A DNA stretch of 64,000 nucleotides from Streptomyces sp. QL37 (lineage in GTDB: Bacteria; Actinomycetota; Actinomycetes; Streptomycetales; Streptomycetaceae). The number at the start of each line of letters is the position of its first letter. Position 1 is the stretch's first letter. The stretch lies in NCBI RefSeq assembly GCF_002941025.1, contig NZ_PTJS01000001.1, positions 4,653,461-4,717,460 on the forward strand. Reading direction: 5' to 3'. The position numbers and the translations under genes were made by a program. This document shows, in pieces, positions 8,431-17,955 of this stretch. The notes beneath the pieces were generated by a model that was given only the letters and a program-made list of their open reading frames with translations, was not told where the DNA came from and did no database searches.

Positions 8431-9285
8431 ATGGGCAATCCGGCACACCCCATCCCGACCCCGTCCACCAAGGCCGGCCGCGAAGGCCTCGCCGCTCTCC
8501 TGGCCCGGCCCGCCCGTGCGGTCGTCGCGCTGGACTTCGACGGCACGCTCGCCGACATCGTCCCGGACCCGGAGCGATCCCGGGCGCACCCCGATGTCGT
8601 CCCGGCCCTCTCCGCGCTCGCCCCCCGGGTCGCCGCCGTCGCAGTGATCACCGGCCGTCCGGCAGACACCGCCGTACGGTACGGAGGCTTCGCGGGAGCG
8701 CCGGGCCTCGACCACCTCGTCGTCCTCGGCCACTACGGCGCCGAACGCTGGGACGCCGCCACCGCCACCGTCCACGCCCCGCCGCCGGACCCCGGCGTCG
8801 AGGCCGTCCGTGCCGAGCTTCCCGCGGTGCTGGAAGGCACGGACAGCGGCATCTGGGTCGAGGAGAAGGGCGGTCGCGCGGTAGCCGTGCACACCCGCCG
8901 TGCCGCCGACCCCCAGGCCGCCTTCGAGGCACTGCGCGTCCCGCTGGGCAGCCTCGCCGCGCGTCACGGACTGATCGTCGAACCGGGCCGCCTCGTCCTG
9001 GAGCTGCGCCCGCCGGGCATGGACAAGGGCGTGGCGCTGGAGGAGTACGTGAAGGAGACCGGCGCCGAGACGGTGCTCTACGCCGGTGACGACCTCGGCG
9101 ACCTCGCCGCGTACGCCGCCGTGGAGAAGCTCCGCACCCAGGGCATCGCGGGCCTGCTGGTATGCAGCGGCACCGAGGTCCCCGAACTGGCCGACCGCGC
9201 CGACCTGTTGCTGCCGGGCCCGGCGGCGGTCGCGGAACTGCTCCGCTCCATCGCCGGGCGCGTCACACAGGCCGAGAGCCCCTAG
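8431..9285 (+). CDS. otsB: Trehalose-6-phosphate phosphatase
   Basis: A 284-residue HAD-superfamily enzyme that dephosphorylates trehalose 6-phosphate. Motif I L-D-F-D-G-T-L-A-D (nucleophile Asp) is at about residues 36-44, an I-T-G-R motif follows, and motif III is G-D-D-L-G-D near 218. Lysine in G-M-D-K-G completes the active site. The stop overlaps the stop of the convergent otsA by 4 bp, so the trehalose pair is encoded tail-to-tail rather than as an operon. Confidence 0.93.
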   Translation: MGNPAHPIPTPSTKAGREGLAALLARPARAVVALDFDGTLADIVPDPERSRAHPDVVPALSALAPRVAAVAVITGRPADTAVRYGGFAGAPGLDHLVVLGHYGAERWDAATATVHAPPPDPGVEAVRAELPAVLEGTDSGIWVEEKGGRAVAVHTRRAADPQAAFEALRVPLGSLAARHGLIVEPGRLVLELRPPGMDKGVALEEYVKETGAETVLYAGDDLGDLAAYAAVEKLRTQGIAGLLVCSGTEVPELADRADLLLPGPAAVAELLRSIAGRVTQAESP

Positions 9286-10658
9286 GCGCGCAGCGCGTCG
9301 AGCTGGTCCAGGAACCACTGCTGCGGGGGCAGCGCGGTCGCGGCGGCGGCCAGGCGCTTGGAGCGGGCGCCGCGCTCGCCGGGGTCCATCGTGAGCCCCT
9401 CGTGGAGCGCCGCCGCCGTGGCCGACACGTCGTACGGGTTGACCACGATCGCGTCCTCGCCCAGCTCCTCGTACGCCCCCGCCTCGCGGGAGAGCACCAG
9501 CGCGCAGCCGTGGTCCGAGACGACCGGGACCTCCTTGGCGACCAGGTTCATGCCGTCGCGGATCGGGTTGACCAGGGCCACGTCCGCCAGTCGGTACGCC
9601 GCCAGGGAGCGGGCGAAGTCGTCGTCGACGTGGAGCAGGACCGGGGTCCAGCCCTCGGTGCCGTACTCCGCGTTGATCGCGTCGGCGACCCGCTGGACCT
9701 CCGCCGTGTAGTCGCGGTAGACCGTGAGGTCCTGCCGGGAGGGGTAGGCGAAGGCGATGTGCACCACGCGCTCGCGCCATTCGGGGCGCTCCTCCAGCAG
9801 CGCGCGGTAGGCGTGCAGGCCGCGCACGATGTTCTTGGAGAGCTCCGTGCGGTCCACCCGCACGATCGTGCGGCGGTCCGCGCCGACCTGTTCCCGCAGG
9901 ATCTCCATGCGGTCGTCCACGTCCGCCTCGTGGGAGCGGCGGCGCAGGAAGTCCCCGTCGGCGCCCAGCCCGTGCACCCCGATGCGGGTGCGGCCGGTGC
10001 CGCCGAGGATCTCCGTGCAGCAGCTGATGAAGGCGTCCGCCCAGCGTCGGGTGAGGAACGCGGCGCGGTCGGCGCCCAGGATGCCGTTGAGCAGTTGTTC
10101 GCCGATGTCGTCCGGCAGCAGCCGGAAGTAGTCGACGGGCGCCCAGGGGGTGTGCGAGAAGTGCCCGATCCGCAGGTCGGGCCGGAGCTCGCGCAGGAGG
10201 CCGGGGACCAGCGAGAGGTGGTAGTCCTGCACCAGGACCGCCGCCCCTTCGCCCGCCTCCTCGGCGAGCGCCTCGGCGAAGGCCCGGTTGTACGCCTCGA
10301 AGGAGGCCCACTGACGACGGAACTCCGCGTCGAAGACGGGCTCCACCGGCGTCTCGTAGATCATGTGGTGGACGAACCAGAGCACGGAGTTCGCGATGCC
10401 GTTGTACGCGTCGGCGTGGACCCCGGCGTCGATGTCGAGCATCCGGACGCCGGGCTCGGACACCCCGCGCCGGACCGCCTCGCGGTCGCCGTCACCGAGA
10501 GCGGCGCACACCCACAGCTTGTCGTCGACGGCGCTCAGGCCGGAGACGAGCCCGCCCCCGCCCCGCTTCGAGTCGAGCGTGCCGTCCTCCCGCCGTGTGT
10601 ACGACACCGGGCCGCGATTGGACGCGACGAGTACCTGGGCAGCGTGCTCGGAGACCAT
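9282..10658 (-). CDS. otsA: Trehalose-6-phosphate synthase
   Basis: A 458-residue GT20 glycosyltransferase joining a nucleoside-diphosphate glucose to glucose 6-phosphate. It begins with V-A-S-N-R-G-P-V and the G-G-G-L-V-S-G-L loop, has the V-Q-D-Y-H-L motif, and the C-terminal R-D-G-M-N-L-V-A-K-E sugar-nucleotide site. Length is normal for the family. The adjacent glucosyl-3-phosphoglycerate synthase gene on the same strand suggests a compatible-solute locus. Confidence 0.93.
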   Translation of the reverse strand: MVSEHAAQVLVASNRGPVSYTRREDGTLDSKRGGGGLVSGLSAVDDKLWVCAALGDGDREAVRRGVSEPGVRMLDIDAGVHADAYNGIANSVLWFVHHMIYETPVEPVFDAEFRRQWASFEAYNRAFAEALAEEAGEGAAVLVQDYHLSLVPGLLRELRPDLRIGHFSHTPWAPVDYFRLLPDDIGEQLLNGILGADRAAFLTRRWADAFISCCTEILGGTGRTRIGVHGLGADGDFLRRRSHEADVDDRMEILREQVGADRRTIVRVDRTELSKNIVRGLHAYRALLEERPEWRERVVHIAFAYPSRQDLTVYRDYTAEVQRVADAINAEYGTEGWTPVLLHVDDDFARSLAAYRLADVALVNPIRDGMNLVAKEVPVVSDHGCALVLSREAGAYEELGEDAIVVNPYDVSATAAALHEGLTMDPGERGARSKRLAAAATALPPQQWFLDQLDALRA

Positions 10659-10727
10659 GTACCCGAACCTAGCCCGTTCGGGAAGCCGCCAAACGTGAAG
10701 TGTGTGCGGAGCCTGGCGGAAGAACCG

Positions 10728-11705
10728 TTACGCCGCGTTCCGCGAGGCGTACTCCGCGATCTCGCGCATCGGGGGGCGTTCCTCGGTGTCCACCGCATGG
10801 GTGTGCGGGACGAATCCGTCGGGCCCTCGCTCGAACTGGGTGATCTCGGGGCGTACGAGGGCCCCCCGGGAGAGCCGGAGCTGCGCCGTCCGGTAGATCG
10901 TGGCCGCCATCCGGCCGAGTGCCTGGCCGTCCTGGTGGCGGTGTTTGCGTACGCCGACGTCGACCTGGGCCAGTGCGTCCAGGCCGGCCGTGTGCAGCGC
11001 GTCGACGAGCAGGCCCAGCTCCACTCCGTAACCCACGGGGAAGGGGAGCCGCTCCAGCAGGGAGCGCCGTACCGCGTACTCGCCGCCCAGGGGCTGGACG
11101 AAGCCGGCCAGGCGCGGCCAGTGCAGATTGAGCAGCGGGCGGGCCACCAGCTCGGTCACCCGGCCGCCCTGGCCCGCGGCGTCGCCCAGCGGCCGGTCGT
11201 ACATGGCCTTCACGAAGTGCACGGAGGGGTCGGTCAGCAGCGGGCCGACGATCCCGGAGACGAAGTCGGCGGAGAAGTCCTTGAGGTCCGCGTCGACGAA
11301 GCAGACGATCTCCCCGCTGGTCACCAGCAGTGATCGCCACAGGACCTCGCCCTTGCCGGGGAATGCGGGGATCCGGGGGAGTATCGCGTCGCGGTGCACG
11401 ACCCGGGCGCCGGCCAGCCGTGCCGCGTCGGCGGTGGCGTCGGTGGATCCGGAGTCGATCACCACCAGTTCGTCGACGAGTCGCACCTTCTCCATCAGCT
11501 CGCGCCGGATCTCCGCGACGATCGCGCCGACGGTCGCCTCCTCGTTCAGCGCGGGCAGGACGACGCTCACGCGCGAGCGGCGCGGATCCTTCGCCCGCGC
11601 GGCCGTCAGCCGGTCCAGCGGGCGGTCGGCAGCCGACCAGGAACGCCTGGTCAGCCAGCGTTCCACCTCTTCCAGCACGGTCGATACTCCCTGTATGTGA
11701 TCCAT
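10728..11705 (-). CDS. gpgS: Glucosyl-3-phosphoglycerate synthase
   Basis: A 325-residue GT-A glycosyltransferase of the GT81/GT2-like type. It has V-S-V-V-L-P-A-L-N-E-E at the N-terminal strand, V-I-D-S-G-S-T-D, the P-G-K-G-E loop, and the metal-binding C-F-V-D-A-D-L-K. These fit the GpgS family, which transfers glucose from a nucleotide sugar to 3-phosphoglycerate toward glucosylglycerate and methylglucose lipopolysaccharides. It lies 69 bp upstream of otsA on the same strand. The phosphatase partner (GpgP) is not visible here. Confidence 0.85.
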   Translation of the reverse strand: MDHIQGVSTVLEEVERWLTRRSWSAADRPLDRLTAARAKDPRRSRVSVVLPALNEEATVGAIVAEIRRELMEKVRLVDELVVIDSGSTDATADAARLAGARVVHRDAILPRIPAFPGKGEVLWRSLLVTSGEIVCFVDADLKDFSADFVSGIVGPLLTDPSVHFVKAMYDRPLGDAAGQGGRVTELVARPLLNLHWPRLAGFVQPLGGEYAVRRSLLERLPFPVGYGVELGLLVDALHTAGLDALAQVDVGVRKHRHQDGQALGRMAATIYRTAQLRLSRGALVRPEITQFERGPDGFVPHTHAVDTEERPPMREIAEYASRNAA

Positions 11706-11832
11706 CTCGCGGTTCGGACGACTAGCTCAATCGTCCGGTGCTTCGGTTACAGTCTTGAACAACGCGGATGACCCTCGCATGTCGGGGTCGATCCGCGAAT
11801 AAACGCCCGGATCCATGGTCCGGTGCCATAGC

Positions 11833-11959
11833 GCTCATCCAGAGGGACTGAGGGAACGGCCCGTTGAAGTCCCGGCAACCCTCCTGCCGACCGCGAGGTC
11901 ACGGTGGGGAAGGTGCCAATTCCGTCTTGTGGCGAAATACGTCGCAAGGAAGATGAGGA
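11833..11959 (+). promoter_or_regulatory. SAM-I (S-box) riboswitch upstream of thrC
   Basis: The leader shows the S-box order: CTCATCC (P1 5' strand), GAG-GGACTGAGGGA, GGCCC..TGAAG, CCCGGCAACC, GGTGCCAATTCC, then GATGAGG pairing back to form P1. The ribosome-binding sequence GAGGAGAAAGG begins in the P1 3' strand, so SAM binding would directly hide it, which fits translational repression. The gene start follows about 20 nt later. Confidence 0.9.
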
Positions 11960-11977
11960 GAAAGGGCCTCCGCCATC

Positions 11978-13276
11978 ATGGCCGTGCAGACAGTTGCAGC
12001 CGACACCAATACCTCCGCAGTGGACCTCGGTCCCGCCGCGGCACTTTCCTGCCGCGAATGCGGCGAGCGTTTCGAGCTCGGTCCCATTTTCGCCTGTGCG
12101 TCCTGTTTCGGGCCGCTCGAAGTGGCGTACGACCTGCCGAGCGGCTCCCCCGAAGAGCTGAAGAAGCGCATCGCCGAGGGCCCGAACAACATCTGGCGCT
12201 ACGCGCCGCTGCTGCCGGTCCCCGCCGATGTCGCGGACAAGCCCAACATCAACCCCGGTTTCACGAAGCTGGTCAAGGCCGACAACCTCGCCCGCGAGCT
12301 GGGCGTGACCGGTGGTCTGTACGTCAAGGACGACTCCGGCAACCCGACGCACTCCTTCAAGGACCGTGTCGTCGCCATCGCCGTCGAGGCCGCCCGCGCC
12401 TTCGGGTTCACCACCCTCTCCTGCTCCTCCACCGGCAACCTCGCCGGTGCGGTGGGTGCCGCCGCCGCCCGCGCCGGCTTCCGCTCCTGCGTGTTCATCC
12501 CGCACGACCTGGAGCAGGGCAAGGTCGTCATGGCCGCGGTGTACGGCGGCGAGCTGGTCGGCATCGAGGGCAATTACGACGACGTCAACCGCTTCTGCTC
12601 GGAGCTCATCGGCGACCCGCTCGGCGAGGGCTGGGGCTTCGTCAACGTCAACCTCCGGCCGTACTACGGCGAGGGCTCCAAGACCCTGGCGTACGAGATC
12701 TGTGAGCAGCTCGGCTGGCAGCTGCCCGACCAGCTCGTCATCCCGATCGCGTCCGGCTCGCAGCTCACGAAGATCGACAAGGGTCTGCAGGAGCTGATCA
12801 AGCTCGGCCTCGTCGAGGACAAGCCGTACAAGATCTTCGGTGCCCAGGCCGAGGGCTGCTCCCCGGTCTCCACCGCCTTCAAGGCCGGCCACGACGTGGT
12901 GCGGCCGCAGAAGCCGAACACCATCGCCAAGTCCCTGGCGATCGGCAACCCGGCCGACGGCCCCTACGTCCTGGACATCGCCCGGCGCACCGGCGGCGCC
13001 GTGGAGGACGTGAACGACGAGCAGGTCGTCGACGCGATCAAGCTGCTCGCCCGCACCGAGGGCATCTTCGCGGAGACCGCGGGCGGGGTGACGGTCGGCG
13101 TGACGAAGAAGCTGATCGAGGCCGGTCTGCTCGACCCGTCCCTCACCACCGTCGTCCTGAACACCGGTGACGGACTGAAGACGCTCGACGCGGTCGCCCC
13201 CACGACCGGCCTGTCGGCGACGATCCGGCCCAGCCTGGACGCGTTCCGCGACGCGGGCCTCGCCGCCGCCAACTGA
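11978..13276 (+). CDS. thrC: Threonine synthase
   Basis: Converts O-phosphohomoserine to threonine with PLP. The 432-residue product has an N-terminal Cys-rich element (C-R-E-C-G ... C-A-S-C-F-G) seen in actinobacterial enzymes and the PLP lysine in H-S-F-K-D-R near residue 128. A phosphate-binding S-S-T-G-N-L motif and the fold-type-II C-terminus complete it. It is led by a SAM-I riboswitch and followed 28 bp later by a CysO-like sulfur-carrier gene, tying it to the methionine/cysteine branch of aspartate-family metabolism. Confidence 0.93.
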   Translation: MAVQTVAADTNTSAVDLGPAAALSCRECGERFELGPIFACASCFGPLEVAYDLPSGSPEELKKRIAEGPNNIWRYAPLLPVPADVADKPNINPGFTKLVKADNLARELGVTGGLYVKDDSGNPTHSFKDRVVAIAVEAARAFGFTTLSCSSTGNLAGAVGAAAARAGFRSCVFIPHDLEQGKVVMAAVYGGELVGIEGNYDDVNRFCSELIGDPLGEGWGFVNVNLRPYYGEGSKTLAYEICEQLGWQLPDQLVIPIASGSQLTKIDKGLQELIKLGLVEDKPYKIFGAQAEGCSPVSTAFKAGHDVVRPQKPNTIAKSLAIGNPADGPYVLDIARRTGGAVEDVNDEQVVDAIKLLARTEGIFAETAGGVTVGVTKKLIEAGLLDPSLTTVVLNTGDGLKTLDAVAPTTGLSATIRPSLDAFRDAGLAAAN

Positions 13277-13304
13277 CCACCCGAGACCGAAGGAAGGCAC
13301 CCAC

Positions 13305-13580
13305 ATGAGCGTCAAGGTCCGTATCCCCACCATCCTCCGCACCTACACGGGCGGTCAGGCCGAGGTCCCGGCCGAGGGTGCGACCCTCTCCGAGGTCATC
13401 GCGTCCCTGGAGCAGAACCACCCGGGCATCGGCGCCCGTGTCCTGGACGACCAGGGCAAGCTGCGCCGCTTCGTCAACGTGTACGTCAACGACGACGACG
13501 TGCGCTTCGAGGGCGGCCTGGACGCGGTCACCCCGGACGGCGCGGGCGTCTCGATCATCCCGGCCGTCGCCGGAGGCTGA
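13305..13580 (+). CDS. cysO: MoaD/ThiS-fold sulfur carrier, CysO-like
   Basis: A 91-residue ubiquitin-fold protein ending in the di-glycine A-V-A-G-G that is adenylated and thiocarboxylated in this family. Segments R-I-P-T-I-L-R, F-V-N-V-Y-V-N-D-D-D-V-R-F and I-P-A-V-A-G-G closely resemble mycobacterial CysO, which donates sulfide to CysM in cysteine synthesis. No cysM or mec protease gene is adjacent. It is probably co-transcribed with thrC and so also under the SAM riboswitch transcript. A molybdopterin role is less likely given the sequence. Confidence 0.8.
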   Translation: MSVKVRIPTILRTYTGGQAEVPAEGATLSEVIASLEQNHPGIGARVLDDQGKLRRFVNVYVNDDDVRFEGGLDAVTPDGAGVSIIPAVAGG

Positions 13581-13637
13581 CCGCCCCGCACGGTGACGGG
13601 CCCGATCGGCTGCCCGACCGCACAGAGTGAGCGTTGT

Positions 13638-13668
13638 GGCCCCCTCCGCGAGAGAAGCGGAGGGGGCC
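13638..13668 (+). terminator. Hairpin terminator after cysO-like gene
   Basis: A perfect 12-bp stem (GGCCCCCTCCGC / GCGGAGGGGGCC) with a 7-nt loop, 58 bp after the stop. The remaining part of the gap to 14029 shows no supported gene and looks like a long leader for the cold-shock gene. Confidence 0.75.
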
Positions 13669-14029
13669 ATTCTGCATGGTTGAGCACGGTACAGTTGGGG
13701 AAGTCCCCGCAGCTGCCCGTGCCGCCCGCATATGAGAATGCGCCCGGCCGCGACAAGAAGCAGCCAAAGTGAGTGAACCCCTTGTGGCATAAGTGGCCTT
13801 TGTCAGGCCCGACTTGCCCTGGAATCTTCTGAGTTCCCCCATTGCGTGCGGTCACCTGTGCCCAGAATTCTCGTCCGATTGACCTGTTGCAGAGGGCAGT
13901 TGGGCAGATACATTCGGCCGCGGTCGACGCGTTCCGGCGCACGCCACCCTCTCCTGTCGGAGGGTGAGTTCTGACCCGGGCCCGCGAAGTGCGGTGCTCG
14001 TGCAAGGGCCAGTAATAGGGGAGTTAGGC

Positions 14030-14236
14030 ATGGCTCAGGGCACCGTCAAGTGGTTCAACGCGGAGAAGGGGTACGGCTTCATCGCGGTCGACGGTGGTGC
14101 GGATGTTTTCGTCCACTACAGCGCGATCCAGATGGACGGGTACCGCACCCTCGAAGAGGGTCAGCGAGTTGAATTCGAGATCTCGCAGGGCCAGAAGGGG
14201 CCGCAGGCGGACATGGTCAAGCTCGCCGTCGGCTGA
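14030..14236 (+). CDS. Cold-shock domain protein
   Basis: A 68-residue single-domain CSP that binds single-stranded RNA/DNA as an RNA chaperone. RNP1 is K-G-Y-G-F-I and RNP2 is D-V-F-V-H-Y; the start [10 protein letters not shown] is canonical. ATG 14030 is preceded by GGGGAG with suitable spacing; the upstream in-frame extension from 13964 is not protein-like. It has a long leader, as is common for cold-shock genes, and sits just upstream of groEL2. Confidence 0.93.
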   Translation: MAQGTVKWFNAEKGYGFIAVDGGADVFVHYSAIQMDGYRTLEEGQRVEFEISQGQKGPQADMVKLAVG

Positions 14237-14270
14237 GCTCGGCGCGGTCGTCCGACGACACTACTCACGC

Positions 14271-14311
14271 ACGTGAGGCCCGTACCCCGGCCAGGGGTCC
14301 GGGCCTCACGT
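14271..14311 (+). terminator. Hairpin terminator after the cold-shock gene
   Basis: Stem ACGTGAGGCCCG (14271-14282) pairs perfectly with CGGGCCTCACGT (14300-14311), and the loop itself can fold (ACCCC/GGGGT). It separates the cold-shock gene from the groEL2 promoter. Confidence 0.75.
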
Positions 14312-14354
14312 GCGTCTGTGTGCTCCCGGGGTTGTCCACATCCCCGGGGGGACG

Positions 14355-14381
14355 CTTGCACTCGGAGGGGTCGAGTGCTAA
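14355..14381 (+). promoter_or_regulatory. CIRCE operator (HrcA) overlapping the groEL2 promoter
   Basis: CTTGCACTC-N9-GAGTGCTAA matches the CIRCE consensus TTAGCACTC-N9-GAGTGCTAA with mismatches only in the left arm. It overlaps a good promoter: TTGCAC at 14356-14361, 17 bp, TAATCA at 14379-14384. HrcA bound here would block transcription until heat shock. Confidence 0.9.
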
Positions 14382-14399
14382 TCATTGGCGTTAGCACTC
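14373..14399. promoter_or_regulatory. Second CIRCE half-site, perfect inverted repeat
   Basis: GAGTGCTAA-N9-TTAGCACTC forms a perfect 9-bp dyad with the same 9-nt spacing. It reuses the right arm of the CIRCE element but in the opposite arrangement. It adds a third half-site downstream of the -10 region. Confidence 0.7.
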
Positions 14400-14473
14400 T
14401 CCAGGTGAGAGTGACAGAAAACTTGGACCGGGCCGGTGAGGCCCGCAGGCTCCGTGGGGCAAGGAACCACTGA

Positions 14474-16168
<1,695 letters not shown>

Positions 16169-16210
16169 TCCTCGGATCAGCAGCTCCAGGCGGTACCGCG
16201 GTATCCGTAC

Positions 16211-16249
16211 GACGCCGGCCCCCGGGATTCGTTCCCGGGGGCCGGCGTC
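16211..16249 (+). terminator. Strong hairpin terminator after groEL2
   Basis: A perfect 17-bp GC-rich stem (arms 16211-16227 and 16233-16249) with a TTCGT loop, followed by GTCGTTGTCC. It also lies between groEL2 and the 3' end of the CIS locus, which runs on the opposite strand. Confidence 0.85.
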
Positions 16250-16288
16250 GTCGTTGTCCCCGCTGTGCGGTGTCCGGGTGCGGCCGGG

Positions 16289-17626
16289 TCAGGACCCGTC
16301 GGTGTTCGACGGGCCGAAGAACTCGATCTCGGCGATGGCCACCTGCTTGTCCGAGGACGCGGCGTGGGCCGACTCGACGGTGAACCGCACCTTGACGGCC
16401 TCGCCGACGCGGAAGGCGCGCCGCTGGCCGCCCGAGCCCTGGTCCAGGGTCAGCTGTCGGGTCGTCTGCTTTCCGTCCTTCGTCGTGATCGTCGCCTTGA
16501 TGCGCTGCGGCAGCGCGGACTTGTTGAGGTCGTCGGGGCGGATGGACACGCCCGGCGTGATGATCACGTCCAGGAGCCGGGTCGGCTGGTCGAAGCGGGC
16601 CTCGATCCACTCGCCCTCACCGGACTGGGTGACCCCGGGGCCCCACCACGTGTTGTTGACCTTGTCGAAGGCGAGCTGCGGCTTGTGGCCGGTCCAGGAG
16701 CGGGACGCCGCGAGCTCGTTGGGAGCGACCATCGCGCGCTTGGCGAAGTGGTCCTTGGTGGCCTGGATGCCGTCGGGGATGTACACCACGCCGAGCACGG
16801 CCAGGGTGACGACGACGGCGGCGGTGATCCATGTGCCGACGCGGTCGAACGCGCGGCGGATGCGGGGCCTGTCGCCGGCCCACGGGTTCTCGTTCCGGCG
16901 GGAGCCCGCGAGGCGGCGCCACCACGGGAGGGGGGCGGGAGCGCGTTCGTCGTTGCCGGCGAGCGGCATCGCGCAGCGGGCGCAGTAGTGGCGGTCGGGG
17001 CGGTTGGGGGTGGCGCACCAGGAGCAGGGCGGGCCGTTCCCGGTGTCCTGCTGGGGGCCTGGGACGCGTACCTGAGGCCGATCGGTGTCGGGGCGGCCGG
17101 GCAGGACCGGAGCGGCGGCCGGGGGCGGTGAGGAGTGGGACGGCTCGGGCTCGGTGACCGGGACGAGGAGGGAGCGGGCGCGGTCGGCCGCGCTCTCGCC
17201 GGAGGTGGGCAGCGGCACGGTGGGGTCGGTCTCGCCCGGGTGCCGGCCGTCGGTGGCGCCGGGCGCGGCGGTGGCCCAGCCGTCGGTACCGCCGTCCGCG
17301 GTGTTCGTGCGGCCGGGTTCCTGGGCGTCGCGGTGGTGGCGGGGCAGGCGCGAGGCGTCGGGCGTCGCGGCCGACGGGCCTGCGTCGCCGGGTGCCGTGG
17401 CGGCGGTGGCGGTGGCGCCGGTGTGGACGCCGACGCCGGCGGAGGGGGTCGCGTGCGGGCCGTTGCCGGGCGACGCGGATCCTGCGGGCGGGGTGGAACC
17501 GGTGGCCGGTGCCGTACTGCCGGCGCGGGGGCCTGGGCTCCAGCTGAGCACGGCGCCGCAGGCGTCGCAGAACGACTGCCCCGGTTCCGCGCGGGTGCCG
17601 CACTCGGCGCAGTTCTGCGTGGTCAT
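16289..17626 (-). CDS. CIS-locus membrane protein with zinc ribbons and a discoidin-like outer domain
   Basis: The 445-residue product begins with a zinc ribbon (C-A-E-C ... C-D-A-C), followed by a long disordered Pro/Ala/Thr segment and a second zinc ribbon (C-S-W-C ... C-A-R-C) near residue 235. One membrane helix follows (I-T-A-A-V-V-V-T-L-A-V-L, about 285-303), then an outer domain of about 140 residues. That domain has the pattern of NADase-type/discoidin glycan-binding modules (D-G-I, T-W-W-G-P-G, V-A-I-A-E-I-E-F-F-G-P-S). Its ATG overlaps the stop of the tail-protein-I gene (ATGA), so it belongs to the CIS operon. It may link the cytoplasmic injection particle to the membrane. From memory the layout resembles CisA of S. 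coelicolor; this needs checking. Confidence 0.75.
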   Translation of the reverse strand: MTTQNCAECGTRAEPGQSFCDACGAVLSWSPGPRAGSTAPATGSTPPAGSASPGNGPHATPSAGVGVHTGATATAATAPGDAGPSAATPDASRLPRHHRDAQEPGRTNTADGGTDGWATAAPGATDGRHPGETDPTVPLPTSGESAADRARSLLVPVTEPEPSHSSPPPAAAPVLPGRPDTDRPQVRVPGPQQDTGNGPPCSWCATPNRPDRHYCARCAMPLAGNDERAPAPLPWWRRLAGSRRNENPWAGDRPRIRRAFDRVGTWITAAVVVTLAVLGVVYIPDGIQATKDHFAKRAMVAPNELAASRSWTGHKPQLAFDKVNNTWWGPGVTQSGEGEWIEARFDQPTRLLDVIITPGVSIRPDDLNKSALPQRIKATITTKDGKQTTRQLTLDQGSGGQRRAFRVGEAVKVRFTVESAHAASSDKQVAIAEIEFFGPSNTDGS

Positions 17627-17955
17627 CTCTCCTGGGTCCTTTCGGCTGCCGTCACGGTGACGGTGTAGGGCATGTGCGCGGGGCGGGCGGCGGCCACGGC
17701 GGCGCGCAGCCGTGGCTCCGGTTCGGTGCCGTCGGTCTCGGCGCCGACCCAGGTGCTGAGCCACTGGGCGAAGTCCACCGGGGTGAGGGCGGGGTCGAAG
17801 TAGGCGTCCACGCAGTCGAGTACGTTCAGGATCGGCGCCAGGACGTCGTCGAGTCCGCCGACGAAGCGCTGGGCGAGATCGTCTTCCGCGAGGGCGGCGG
17901 GGAGCTTTGTGCTTGTGGGTGTGGACGAGCCGAGGCCGTCGACGGAGCCTCTCAT
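17623..17955 (-). CDS. CIS baseplate tail protein I-like (downstream duplicate)
   Basis: A 110-residue protein with the phage tail protein I core: L-P-A-A-L-A-E-D-D-L-A-Q-R-F-V, then L-D-C-V-D-A-Y-F-D-P, then D-F-A-Q-W-L-S-T-W-V-G. In contractile systems this family completes the baseplate wedge with gp6-like protein. GGAGG precedes the ATG. It has its own complete C-terminus and couples by ATGA to the membrane-protein gene. It is the second copy of a 331-bp tandem duplication and differs from the first at seven bases clustered in codons for residues about 10-24. Confidence 0.8.
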   Translation of the reverse strand: MRGSVDGLGSSTPTSTKLPAALAEDDLAQRFVGGLDDVLAPILNVLDCVDAYFDPALTPVDFAQWLSTWVGAETDGTEPEPRLRAAVAAARPAHMPYTVTVTAAERTQER

